Of a stretch of DNA of 64,000 nucleotides, positions 1 through 7,907 are shown in pieces. The stretch spans positions 11,399 through 75,398 of the forward strand of contig JASFYF010000001.1 of NCBI GenBank assembly GCA_030055465.1, in the 5' to 3' direction. The stretch comes from Candidatus Nezhaarchaeota archaeon (GTDB lineage: Archaea; Thermoproteota; Methanomethylicia; Nezhaarchaeales; WYZ-LMO8). How positions within the stretch are numbered: position 1 is the first letter of the stretch; each line of letters opens with the position of its first letter. Both the position numbers and the translations under genes were made by a program. The notes beneath the pieces are model-generated. The model was given only the letters and a program-made list of their open reading frames with translations. It made no database searches and was not told where the DNA came from.

Positions 1-225
1 GGGAGTTGTAGGCTGAGTAGGAGTTGTAGGCTGAGTAGGAGTTGTAGGCTGAGTAGGAGTTGTAGGCTGAGTAGGAGTTGTAGGCTGAGTAGGAGTTGTA
101 GGCTGAGTAGGAGTTGTAGGCTGAGTAGGAGTTGTAGGCTGAGTAGTGAGGTAGTAACTTGATCCAGCAGCTATTAGTATAATGCATAATATTACTGCTA
201 TCCAAACTCCTATCTTCTTATTCAC
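1..225 (-). CDS. N-terminal part of a secreted solute-binding protein (runs off the window)
   Basis: Reading leftward from a GTG at 225, preceded by a strong GAGGGGG ribosome binding site, 75 codons stay open to the window edge. The protein starts with two lysines, then a hydrophobic segment of about 18 residues (signal or anchor), then eight copies of TQPTTP as a linker. The same architecture, with the same hexapeptide, opens the TAXI-type TRAP binding protein at 26006, so this is probably the start of another extracytoplasmic solute receptor. The binding domain lies outside the window, so TAXI, ABC or other families cannot be separated. It points away from the rest of the window and lies just downstream of the first flavoprotein operon on the same strand, so it could be that pathway's importer subunit (inference). 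Confidence 0.75.
   Translation of the reverse strand, partial: MNKKIGVWIAVILCIILIAAGSSYYLTTQPTTPTQPTTPTQPTTPTQPTTPTQPTTPTQPTTPTQPTTPTQPTTP
3..146 (-). repeat. Eight perfect 18-bp tandem repeats, coding
   Basis: The 18-bp unit GAGTTGTAGGCTGAGTAG (plus strand) occurs eight times without interruption. On the minus strand it reads ACT CAG CCT ACA ACT CCT, in frame with the GTG start at 225, giving a Thr/Pro-rich extracellular linker. Copies are identical even at silent positions, which points to recent slippage expansion. Confidence 0.95.
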
Positions 226-330
226 ATAACCCCCTCATCATTATTTGTTTTTAAGATATTTAAGCATTATCTGCATATTAGATAGTCTCATTAAACGACA
301 TTTAAAACTAAAAAACAAAAAGATTGAGTT

Positions 331-537
331 TTATTGGTCTTCATACTGTTTCACCTGTCTTTTAAGAGTCTTCAGCATCTCCTGCACGCGGTTAATTCTA
401 TCCACCTGCTTTTCCCATGAAAATTTCGTCCTTGGCTTAAGCTCTGTAAAGTATGTTCGTCTCCATTCAAAGACTACTTCGCCCAGTTTCTTATCCTCAA
501 CCCTTTCAAGTATTCTCCTCAGTTTCTCCTCAGCCAT
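331..537 (-). CDS. Small charged helical protein, 68 aa, at the end of flavoprotein operon 1
   Basis: The frame is open further upstream, but the likely start is the ATG at 537 (protein begins MAEEKLRR), with an AGGAG eight bases upstream; the ATG at 543 is the alternative. The product is rich in Lys, Arg and Glu, predicted mostly helical, with an FEWRR stretch in the middle and no cysteines or membrane segment. It follows the flavoprotein stop codon at 551 by 13 bases, so it is co-transcribed. A relative with the same FEWR core lies in the same place after the second flavoprotein operon (14294-14462), so it looks like a true operon member, perhaps an assembly factor or small subunit. No family recognised. 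Confidence 0.65.
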   Translation of the reverse strand: MAEEKLRRILERVEDKKLGEVVFEWRRTYFTELKPRTKFSWEKQVDRINRVQEMLKTLKRQVKQYEDQ

Positions 538-550
538 TTTCATCACTCCT

Positions 551-2047
551 TCACCTGTATATGTACCAAGCCCCAGTCTCCATGATTGAGTCAGGGTCCA
601 AGGTGTTTTGGAAACTCCACATAAGCCTTTGGAAGGTTTCGGAGATCCCCATTTCACCCGGTCTTTGAACAACGTATTTAAGATCTACCGGAACGCCTTC
701 ATCCTTCATGGACTTCAATAGCTTAGGTACGAAGCGTGGATTTATCCTGAGAAGGACCGGGTCTGTTGGAGAACCTGCAGCCACAGCCTCCCACATAACG
801 TAGTGGCCACCATCTATCGGATAGAGTATCAAGCTTCTGTTCAAAGCCGCATCCACAAGGTCAGGGTCACGTACATCGGGGTCTTCTAACTGGAGCTTCG
901 TCAGTATCTTGAATAGCCTAGGCACCGATTTTACTGGTATCCACAGCTGCCCAGCAATATGGCCAACAGAACCGGGATGCTGAAAGTACTTCTGGGTATA
1001 CTCTGAGTAAAACGAGGAAGCCATATTAATATGCGTATCCACGAACATTTGGTAGAACGGTAGCTTGTCGGTTATTATCCTACCATCGTATTTTTCGGCT
1101 ATCTTTCTTACAACGCTCTCTTCGTACTCAACCCTCCTCTTAGTCCCCATAAATGTGAGTATCAACATGAATTCAGGGTGAATTCTCACAGATCTATCAG
1201 CAGCTTCCTCAAAATCAAGGCCATAGAGACAATACTTGTAGCCTGAGTAGAAGCTGGAACCGGTCCCTATCTCCATGTGTAGGAAGTCTATGTAAGCTTT
1301 GATTCCCTCTTCAATGTCATCGAAGGCTACCCAGAACGGCTTTAATACCTCATCGAGTGGGTGGCATCTAACCGCCAACGTCGTTACAATGCCTAGATTG
1401 CCCTCGGAGTACCTGGGAAAATGCCCTAAGTTAGGACCGGGCCCATACGGCCAGAATGCCTCGTTCAGGTATACATCGGCTAGAGACCCTGTTCTGAGTA
1501 TTGTGGCGTCGGGGAGCACTATTTCCCAGCCTATGATCTGCTCGTCAACAAGTCCTATTCTTGCACCAACCTTGTTTGCATTGCCATGGACCCAGTGGGA
1601 CCCTATATGAACTGTTGAAGGTCCCCCTGGTTGATGTATAAACATACGCCTCTTTAGGAGTTCGCATTGAAGTTTGAGTATTGGCACGCCTGTCTGAACC
1701 GTAGCTACCAATGTGTCTTCATCTATCGAGATTATACGATCCATTCTCTTTAAGTCGACGAGAATGCCTCCCCTGTTAGGGATCGTCCAACCCCTCATGT
1801 TTATTCCGGAGCCCATTGGAATGAGAGGAACCTTGAACTGCCTTGCTATCTTAACTATGTTCTGGACCTCAGCTGTGGATGATGGCATTACAACTATGTC
1901 AGGGCTCCTAGACTTCCACCCGAACCTAAGGTAGGTAGCATGATCTCTTGAATATCCTATCGTTATCTCAGGCTTATCGGAGACATACTCTGGTCCCACA
2001 ACATCGGCTAGCACCCTAGTTAACTTCTTCCTATAATCTCCTTTCAT
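551..2047 (-). CDS. VAO/PCMH-superfamily FAD-dependent oxidoreductase, subunit A of module 1
   Basis: A 498-residue flavoprotein. An FAD_binding_4 domain spans about residues 45-230, with a PMGSG pyrophosphate-binding turn at 77-81, a GGP segment near 141 and a YGPGPN loop at 201-206 followed by a GNLGIVT strand. The C-terminal half is the substrate-cap domain. The YGPGPN...GIVT region resembles 4-phenol-oxidising members (p-cresol methylhydroxylase, vanillyl-alcohol and eugenol oxidases) more than lactate or glycolate enzymes; that similarity is by eye. No signal peptide, so probably cytoplasmic. Its start overlaps the stop of the Fe-S protein gene, and the second FAD protein and an SCP2-like protein lie upstream, suggesting one complex that oxidises an organic hydroxy or phenolic compound and hands electrons to Fe-S clusters. 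Substrate unknown. Confidence 0.88.
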   Translation of the reverse strand: MKGDYRKKLTRVLADVVGPEYVSDKPEITIGYSRDHATYLRFGWKSRSPDIVVMPSSTAEVQNIVKIARQFKVPLIPMGSGINMRGWTIPNRGGILVDLKRMDRIISIDEDTLVATVQTGVPILKLQCELLKRRMFIHQPGGPSTVHIGSHWVHGNANKVGARIGLVDEQIIGWEIVLPDATILRTGSLADVYLNEAFWPYGPGPNLGHFPRYSEGNLGIVTTLAVRCHPLDEVLKPFWVAFDDIEEGIKAYIDFLHMEIGTGSSFYSGYKYCLYGLDFEEAADRSVRIHPEFMLILTFMGTKRRVEYEESVVRKIAEKYDGRIITDKLPFYQMFVDTHINMASSFYSEYTQKYFQHPGSVGHIAGQLWIPVKSVPRLFKILTKLQLEDPDVRDPDLVDAALNRSLILYPIDGGHYVMWEAVAAGSPTDPVLLRINPRFVPKLLKSMKDEGVPVDLKYVVQRPGEMGISETFQRLMWSFQNTLDPDSIMETGAWYIYR

Positions 2048-3270
2048 TATCTGCCACCTTCCCTTTTCAAGGCTTTACTTAGAAGTTCAACAATATCGTA
2101 AACTTCTATGTTGAAGTCCTTTGAGGCCTTTAATAAGTTGTCTTTACAATGTGGACATGCAGTTGCAAGAACGTTTACACCTATGTACTTTGCCTCCTCA
2201 AGCCGTTTCTGCGCAACCCATGATGCAAACTCAGGATAGGTGTATGCTACTCCGCCTCCAGCGCCACAACACCAAGCATTCCTTCTGTTTCTCAAGAACT
2301 CCACATATTCCACTCCTTCAATGGACTTAACTAGATTTCGGGGGCTTTCAAAGATCAACAGGTGCCTGCCCAAGTAGCAGGAGTCGTGATACGCAGCTTT
2401 GGGAGGGTTATCGAGATTATTTAATTCAAATCTAAGCCTCGATGCCTTTTCCTCAAGGAGCTGCGTTACATGTAGAAATTCGAAGTCTGGTTTTTTGAGT
2501 CCATAACGATCTGCATCATTAAACATCTTTAAGCATTCCGGACAACTGAATACAACCCTCTTTGCTCCTGCCTCTTTCAACGCATTTATGTTCTCTTCAA
2601 GCAACTTAGCCCCCTCATCAACCAATCCTAACCTGGCTAACAGGCTTCCGCAGCACTTCTCCGATCTAAGAACTCCGAAGTCCACTCCTAGCTTTTTAAG
2701 CAAGTCTATTGTAGCACTAGCTATCTCATGTCTCTTATAAGCGGTAGTGCACCCGACAAAGTACATAGTTTCCGCCCTCGCGGAGACCCCTCTAAGGTCT
2801 TCAAGCAACATGGAGTAATGCGTGCTGTTAACACAGTATGGATTTCCATGCTTCATTATGTTGTCCCGTAGAGCCTTGTGTTGAGGTAACGGTCCTACGT
2901 TCTCAACGTATCCTTTGCGTAGGCGTTCTATTATGAAGAGGGGATAGCAGCGCCCTATGAACTCTCCCCAGACATGGCAGGCACCACACGTAGTGCACGT
3001 ATACAGTATGTGGGAAAGGTTATCGCTCCACATCAATTTACCCTCCACGAGCCCCCTAGCTAGCTCCATTTTACCAGATGCGTAATAGGCGTCAAACCGC
3101 CATCTATCACCTGAAGGGCATATTGAGACAAACCTCTCATCTCTGCAGTCCGGGGCAAACACGTAGTGACAGTACCTGCACTTGTAGCATCTCAGCAGGA
3201 CCTCATAAAACTCGTCAAGTTCCTCTCTAACTAAAGGCCAGACATAATCTCTTAATTTCCCCATAAACAT
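2047..3270 (-). CDS. CCG-domain Fe-S oxidoreductase (GlcF/HdrD-like), module 1
   Basis: About 407 residues from the ATG at 3270, which overlaps the upstream stop as TGATG and has AAGG upstream; the open frame extends to a GTG at 3285. The N-terminus has a CxxCxxC followed 16 residues later by CPS, then a second cluster starting CTTCGAC. The C-terminal two thirds carry two CCG motifs (CCGSLL and CCGAGG), the family hallmark of HdrB/HdrD, GlcF and LutA proteins that bind Fe-S clusters and relay electrons. It sits between two FAD subunits as GlcF sits with GlcD/GlcE. In the second cluster the usual fourth Cys is Gly, while a Cys appears six residues later. Likely the electron outlet of the flavoprotein complex. 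Confidence 0.88.
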   Translation of the reverse strand: MFMGKLRDYVWPLVREELDEFYEVLLRCYKCRYCHYVFAPDCRDERFVSICPSGDRWRFDAYYASGKMELARGLVEGKLMWSDNLSHILYTCTTCGACHVWGEFIGRCYPLFIIERLRKGYVENVGPLPQHKALRDNIMKHGNPYCVNSTHYSMLLEDLRGVSARAETMYFVGCTTAYKRHEIASATIDLLKKLGVDFGVLRSEKCCGSLLARLGLVDEGAKLLEENINALKEAGAKRVVFSCPECLKMFNDADRYGLKKPDFEFLHVTQLLEEKASRLRFELNNLDNPPKAAYHDSCYLGRHLLIFESPRNLVKSIEGVEYVEFLRNRRNAWCCGAGGGVAYTYPEFASWVAQKRLEEAKYIGVNVLATACPHCKDNLLKASKDFNIEVYDIVELLSKALKREGGR

Positions 3271-4706
3271 CAACCTTGAAAGCACAATTTACCAGGATTG
3301 CAAATATTGTTAGGATCTACTATCCTTTTGAACTTCCTTATGACTCGGAAATAGGCTGGACACCTTTCGTACACTATATCAGCCCATAGTGGGTAGGGCT
3401 TGTCGAAGAAAGCGCCTGAAATCATCAACTCCTTTACGGCTCCTCGAACCATTGTTCTCAGCTTGTTGAGGTCTGCTTTAGATTCAAAACTAAAGGAAAC
3501 TTGACAGTAGGATCTTCCTACACCAACGGGTATGGCTGCCACGCCAATTTCGGCTTTGGAATATTTATATCTTTCAGCCACATTGAAGATAGCATTTTCA
3601 AGTGCCTTAATATTCCGTGTAAGAGCCATGAAAGGTATGGTAACGCGACGACCTCTATGCCGCGCTTTTCTAAGCCACCCTTGGGGTCTATTTATTTCAT
3701 GCAAAACTTTTTGAGGGGCGTTACTTACCCCCTTTAATTCGCTGTCTAGTTTAAACCCCATTTTCCTGGATAAGTCTTCAAAATCCTCGCGCTCAAACTC
3801 CACTTCTCGACTTGGGCCTCTCAGCGTAAGGATCACCAAGTATTTCGGCATAAGTTTCAGGACATCAGAAACATCCTCGATTCTCTCTGAGAAGAGCAAA
3901 GCAGCTTCAAATGCATTCAACACCATAAGTTCTTTTGAGGATCTTTGCCACATTATTTCTCTTAGCATCTTATGTACATCATCGAAATCATTAAATTCTA
4001 TGAAGAAAACTTCGTTGCATTCCCTCACAGGTTTCAGCTTTACCGTTCCCTCTACTATGATGCCCAAAGTCCCTTGAGAGCCGAACCACAAGTAATCCAT
4101 TAAGCCTGCAAACGGTACTCCAAAAGCTGATGTGTAAGGCTGCTTTGCTACAGGAATCGATGCCACACCTGTCTTGAGAATCTCGCCTGAGGGCAGCACC
4201 ACGGTCATGGTTGTCATGGTGTCGATACTATACCTAGGCCAAGAGAATAATGCCTGATAGTCCAAGTACGCAGAGATCACTGATGCCTTAGAGGGCCACT
4301 CGTAAGTGGTAAGCGGCCTTAAACCGCGTTTTGAGGCTTCTTCATTTAAATCATCGAAGGTCACGCCAGGCTGAACAGTTGCCATCCATGAATCTTCATC
4401 GAGAACTAAGATATTCCTTAGGCCCGATAAGTCCAACACGACGCCAGGCTCGGAAGGCACGCTTAAGCCTTGATTGTTAAGGCCAGTGGAGAAGGGAGTT
4501 ACGGGTACTTTGTACCTGTTGCACATCTCAAGGACGCTTTTGACGTCATCAATCAACGAAGGCCTTACAACGCAGAGGGGCTTACAACTGTAATAGAGGC
4601 TTGCGTCCTGAGAGTAGCGACTTAGAGTTTCTTCGTCGCTAAAAACCTCTGAAGATTCGAGCCTCGCATCAAGCATTTTAATTATCGTCGAATCTTCGCT
4701 AATCAT
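3270..4706 (-). CDS. VAO/PCMH-superfamily FAD-dependent oxidoreductase, subunit B of module 1
   Basis: 478 residues from the ATG at 4706, chosen because GAGGAGGA lies just upstream and the ATGA overlaps the preceding stop; the frame is open to 4733. The FAD_binding_4 domain has a PFSTG turn near residue 70 and a GSQGTLGIIV strand near 220. The C-terminus carries VDPNNICNPGKL, the standard end motif of glycolate/lactate-type FAD oxidases. It is distinct from subunit A (about 20-25% alike by eye) but a close paralogue of the gene at 17224-18666 and of the truncated one at 49584. Two unlike FAD subunits plus a CCG Fe-S protein recall GlcD/GlcE/GlcF. The substrate-specific role of A versus B is not visible. 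Confidence 0.87.
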   Translation of the reverse strand: MISEDSTIIKMLDARLESSEVFSDEETLSRYSQDASLYYSCKPLCVVRPSLIDDVKSVLEMCNRYKVPVTPFSTGLNNQGLSVPSEPGVVLDLSGLRNILVLDEDSWMATVQPGVTFDDLNEEASKRGLRPLTTYEWPSKASVISAYLDYQALFSWPRYSIDTMTTMTVVLPSGEILKTGVASIPVAKQPYTSAFGVPFAGLMDYLWFGSQGTLGIIVEGTVKLKPVRECNEVFFIEFNDFDDVHKMLREIMWQRSSKELMVLNAFEAALLFSERIEDVSDVLKLMPKYLVILTLRGPSREVEFEREDFEDLSRKMGFKLDSELKGVSNAPQKVLHEINRPQGWLRKARHRGRRVTIPFMALTRNIKALENAIFNVAERYKYSKAEIGVAAIPVGVGRSYCQVSFSFESKADLNKLRTMVRGAVKELMISGAFFDKPYPLWADIVYERCPAYFRVIRKFKRIVDPNNICNPGKLCFQG

Positions 4707-5218
4707 AGCTTGTCCTCCTCTACAATCCTCCATAGATCAGGTCTTCGCTCTACTAGTTCTTGCATGCATGCAAAGATTTCAAGTACCGTCACCCAATCAC
4801 TGAGGGAGATGCCATTGGAGTGTCTTACCCTTACTTTCGGATCGCTTAAAGCCCAGATAACTCTATGCTTGCCCAACACGAGTTCCTTGAAAAGGAATAT
4901 TGGGAGGGCTACTTCGAGTATGGGGTTTTTAGCAGGCCTCATTTCAACTTTGAACACTCCCTCCTCGCTCAAGCTAATGGTGTAGACGCTCCTACCTTCA
5001 ACATCCACCTGTATGAGGTCTCTCCCGATTAATATCGAAGAGGGATACCCCCGAGCTCTTGACCAGCCTGTCGGATCGAAGGCTAAGTTCGGCGGAGGAT
5101 ACGGACCCGGCCCCGGATAGGGACAAGGCCCCCCGCAGAAAGTCCTGAACGGTTTAAGGCGCCTCTTGAGCTCCTGATCATCGTTTAAGTAGTTCTCTAG
5201 TTCACGCCAAAAGGTCAT
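4703..5218 (-). CDS. SCP2-like small protein, first gene of flavoprotein operon 1
   Basis: The frame is open to 5320, but an ATG at 5218 has GAGGATT upstream and lies about 38 bases from a clear TATA box, and alignment with the paralogue at 18671 starts here; this gives a 171-residue protein. It has an N-terminal helix, a Pro-rich GGPCPYPGPGPYPPP segment, a GYPSSIL motif, then about 105 residues whose order (beta strands, LFKELVLG, WALSDPKVRV, SLSDWVTVLEI) resembles the SCP2 sterol-carrier fold, a hydrophobic-ligand binding domain. The SCP2 assignment is my inference, not a certain match. Placed first in the operon and retained in module 2, it may present substrate to, or act as a subunit of, the flavoprotein complex. 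Confidence 0.6.
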   Translation of the reverse strand: MTFWRELENYLNDDQELKRRLKPFRTFCGGPCPYPGPGPYPPPNLAFDPTGWSRARGYPSSILIGRDLIQVDVEGRSVYTISLSEEGVFKVEMRPAKNPILEVALPIFLFKELVLGKHRVIWALSDPKVRVRHSNGISLSDWVTVLEIFACMQELVERRPDLWRIVEEDKL

Positions 5219-5251
5219 ACAATCCTCGTTTATAGATTTATTCATATATTT

Positions 5252-5259
5252 TATATAAA
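5252..5259 (-). promoter_or_regulatory. Archaeal TATA box for flavoprotein operon 1
   Basis: TTTATATA on the minus strand, centred about 38 bases before the ATG at 5218. With the usual 25-27 base spacing, transcription would start near 5230, leaving a leader of about 12 bases that contains the GAGG site. Confidence 0.6.
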
Positions 5260-5328
5260 AGTTTCGCAAATAATTGTCAATAAAATTAAAATTCACATAA
5301 TTGTCGCAATCAATAATCAAACAAAAGA

Positions 5329-5336
5329 TTTAAAAA
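5329..5336 (+). promoter_or_regulatory. Probable TATA box for the molybdopterin enzyme gene
   Basis: TTTAAAAA, centred about 41 bases before the ATG at 5374, in the AT-rich divergent region shared with operon 1. An AGGTTGA eight bases before the ATG would serve as ribosome binding site. Confidence 0.45.
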
Positions 5337-5373
5337 TTCAGATTCTGTCAAATTCTTTGTAGGTTGACTAATT

Positions 5374-7842
5374 ATGGCTAAAGAAAAAAACGTAGAAACC
5401 AAAAAGGGCTGCTGCTACTTCTGCACGAGCATTGGTTGCGCGGTCTTAGTTAATGTAATTGATGACCCTAACAGCCCCGGAGGTAAAAGAATAGTAGGCG
5501 TTGAACCGGACCCCAGCATATCCGGACCCAACGGTCAAGGATGTCCAAGGCTTGCTTTTGCCCCTGAGTACTTCTATCACTCCATGAGGATAAAGTATCC
5601 ATTAAAACGCGCCGGCAAGCGAGGGGATGGCAGATGGCAGAGGATATCGTGGGATCAAGCCCTCGACGAGATAGCCTCTAAGCTCAAGGAGATAAGAGAA
5701 AAGTATGGGCCTGAAGCCGTCGCCGCCACGCATGGTACTGGAAGAAGCGGCTCCGAGGACTGGTGCATGACCCGCTTCATGAACCTGTGGGGCAGCCCCA
5801 ACAGAGTGGGCCCGATAATATGTTCAGCCCCCTCAGCTCAAGTGGACCAAATGGTGTTTGGATGGTACGACGTGGCGTCAAGCTATGCGGCACCAGGAAA
5901 AGAGCAATCCACAACGATAGTCAACTGGAGCAGGAATAGGCCCGATTCACAGCCTGTTGCTTGGCCGCAAATGATGGAGCAGTGGAGGAAAGGCGCCAAG
6001 TTCATAGTTGCCGACCCCAGGTGCATCGAGGTATGCAAATACGCTGACATATGGCTTCAACCCAGGCCTGGAACAGATTTAGCAATAGTTTTGGCTTGGC
6101 TTCGAATAATAGTTTACGAGGGGCTTTACGATCGCGACTTCGTTGTGAGGTGGACCAACGCTCCATTCCTGGTACGAACAGATAAGATGAAGATCTTAAG
6201 GGAGTGGGACTTAAATGAAGGCGGAAAAAAGGAGAACTTCGTAGTGTGGGACTTAAACTCCAAAGGACTAGCGGTATGGAACTCCAAGTCACTTACTTAT
6301 GATAAGCCGGGCGTTAGTCCAGCCCTTGAAGGAGAATTTGAAGTTACCGGTAAGGACGGCGAGAAGATACAATGTAAAACCGTGTGGACTCTCCTGAAGG
6401 AGAGGATTGAACCTTACACCCCCGAGTGGGCAGAAGAAGTATCATGGGTTTCAGCCCGCAAGATAAGGGAGTCGGCATACACCTATGCTAAATCAAAGCC
6501 TGCAATATTCATCAAGGACCTAACGCCGGAGCAGCTGCCGAATGGCACTCAGTTCCTCTTCGTGCGCAACATACTGAGAGCCATAACCGGCAACCTCGAC
6601 GTCGAGGGTGGACACGTCTTAACCGGGCCTCCTCCTATAAGGGCTAGGGGCGAGATGTCCCTAGACGAGAAGTTCCCAACACCTGAGCAGAGAAAGAAGC
6701 AGATCGGCGCAGACAAGTTCAAGCTATTGACGTACCCAGGTTACGATCTGATAGCTCCAAACGTGAAGGAAGTGTGGGGCATGTGGCCAGGTGCTTGGAG
6801 GCAAGCAGATGCTCACCCTCCATCCGTGTTCCGGGCTATGCTCACCGGTAAACCATATCCAGTTAAGGCATGTCTCATAACTTACTCAAATCCTATGGTG
6901 GCGTTCCCGAATTCAAGGCTGGTCTTCGAGGCCCTCATGAGCTGTGAGCTTCTGGTAACTCATGAAATAGTGTGGACGCCGGCTGCAATGATATCAGATT
7001 ACGTGCTTCCATCCACATGCTGGATGGACAGGCCGGAGCTCAACACTATGGGCGCATCGGGGGACATAAACGTAATAATAGCAGGTGAAAGAACCGTACC
7101 TCCATACTACGAGGCCAGAGACGGGTACGACTTCTGGCGTGGCCTGGGGATTAGGCTGGGGCAAGGGGATTACTGGCCATGGAAGACGCTTGAAGAGGCC
7201 CTTGACTATCGGTTTGAACCGATGGGCGTAACGTTCCAAGAGTTCATAGAGATGGGTAGGATATACTTCCAACCAGTGAAGCACAGGAAGTACGAGGAGA
7301 AAGGCTTCGGCACTCCTACGCGGAGGGTTGAGATATGGTCCACGATATTAGAAGAGCTGGGGTATGATCCATTACCCCACTGGAGGGAGCCTACAATAAG
7401 CCCCATAAGCACGCCGGAGATAGCGAAAGAATACCCGTTGGTACTCACTTCTGGTGGAAGACACCTGCCGTTCCATCATTCAGAGTTCAGGCAGCTAGAA
7501 TCCTGCAGGAGACAGAGGAAGTGGCCGATGGCTGACATTCATCCAGAGACGGCTAGACAATATGGGATAACGAACGGAGACTGGGTGTGGATAGAAACCC
7601 CTATAGGGGCAGTCAAAATGGTTGCCAGGGTAACACCGGGAATACACCCGCAGGTAGTACATGCAGAACATGGATGGTGGTACCCGGAGGAGCCAGGGAT
7701 AATGCCAAACCTATTTGGCGTGTTCAAGTCTAACATAAACGTGGTAGTAATGGATGACCCGAAGTATTGTGATCCTGAAATGGGACTATACCCGTTTAGA
7801 ACACAACTGTGCAAAATACGTAAAGCTGAGATGGGCCCATAA
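5374..7842 (+). CDS. Molybdopterin (bis-MGD) oxidoreductase, DMSO-reductase/CISM family, cytoplasmic
   Basis: 822 residues. An N-terminal [4Fe-4S] motif uses Cys14, 17, 22 and 57; the spacing CxxC-x4-C is one residue longer than the usual CxxC-x3-C. Molybdopterin domains follow. The segment WGSPN...C150SAPS matches the place where the metal ligand sits in polysulfide/thiosulfate reductase-type enzymes, so Cys150 is the likely Mo or W ligand. A C-terminal dinucleotide-binding domain is at about 690-820. There is no twin-arginine signal, and no Fe-S or membrane subunit is adjacent, unlike respiratory members; stand-alone cytoplasmic relatives include formate dehydrogenases, acetylene hydratase and pyrogallol transhydroxylase. 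It is divergent from operon 1 and followed by an NrpR-like regulator. Substrate unknown; a role in the same carbon pathway is inferred from position. Confidence 0.9.
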   Translation: MAKEKNVETKKGCCYFCTSIGCAVLVNVIDDPNSPGGKRIVGVEPDPSISGPNGQGCPRLAFAPEYFYHSMRIKYPLKRAGKRGDGRWQRISWDQALDEIASKLKEIREKYGPEAVAATHGTGRSGSEDWCMTRFMNLWGSPNRVGPIICSAPSAQVDQMVFGWYDVASSYAAPGKEQSTTIVNWSRNRPDSQPVAWPQMMEQWRKGAKFIVADPRCIEVCKYADIWLQPRPGTDLAIVLAWLRIIVYEGLYDRDFVVRWTNAPFLVRTDKMKILREWDLNEGGKKENFVVWDLNSKGLAVWNSKSLTYDKPGVSPALEGEFEVTGKDGEKIQCKTVWTLLKERIEPYTPEWAEEVSWVSARKIRESAYTYAKSKPAIFIKDLTPEQLPNGTQFLFVRNILRAITGNLDVEGGHVLTGPPPIRARGEMSLDEKFPTPEQRKKQIGADKFKLLTYPGYDLIAPNVKEVWGMWPGAWRQADAHPPSVFRAMLTGKPYPVKACLITYSNPMVAFPNSRLVFEALMSCELLVTHEIVWTPAAMISDYVLPSTCWMDRPELNTMGASGDINVIIAGERTVPPYYEARDGYDFWRGLGIRLGQGDYWPWKTLEEALDYRFEPMGVTFQEFIEMGRIYFQPVKHRKYEEKGFGTPTRRVEIWSTILEELGYDPLPHWREPTISPISTPEIAKEYPLVLTSGGRHLPFHHSEFRQLESCRRQRKWPMADIHPETARQYGITNGDWVWIETPIGAVKMVARVTPGIHPQVVHAEHGWWYPEEPGIMPNLFGVFKSNINVVVMDDPKYCDPEMGLYPFRTQLCKIRKAEMGP

Positions 7843-7907
7843 GGCTTTCACCATTTCTCTTTTCTGTACTAATCCACAATTCGAATTCAATTTTTAAGGT
7901 TGAGACC

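Noticed and set aside
3-146. CRISPR-like array at the left edge
   Set aside because: Units are contiguous without spacers and translate in frame to TQPTTP.
551-5218. Annotation as glycolate oxidase GlcDEF or D-lactate dehydrogenase
   Set aside because: Subunit order is similar, but the A-subunit loops and the accessory genes differ; a specific substrate would be overclaiming.
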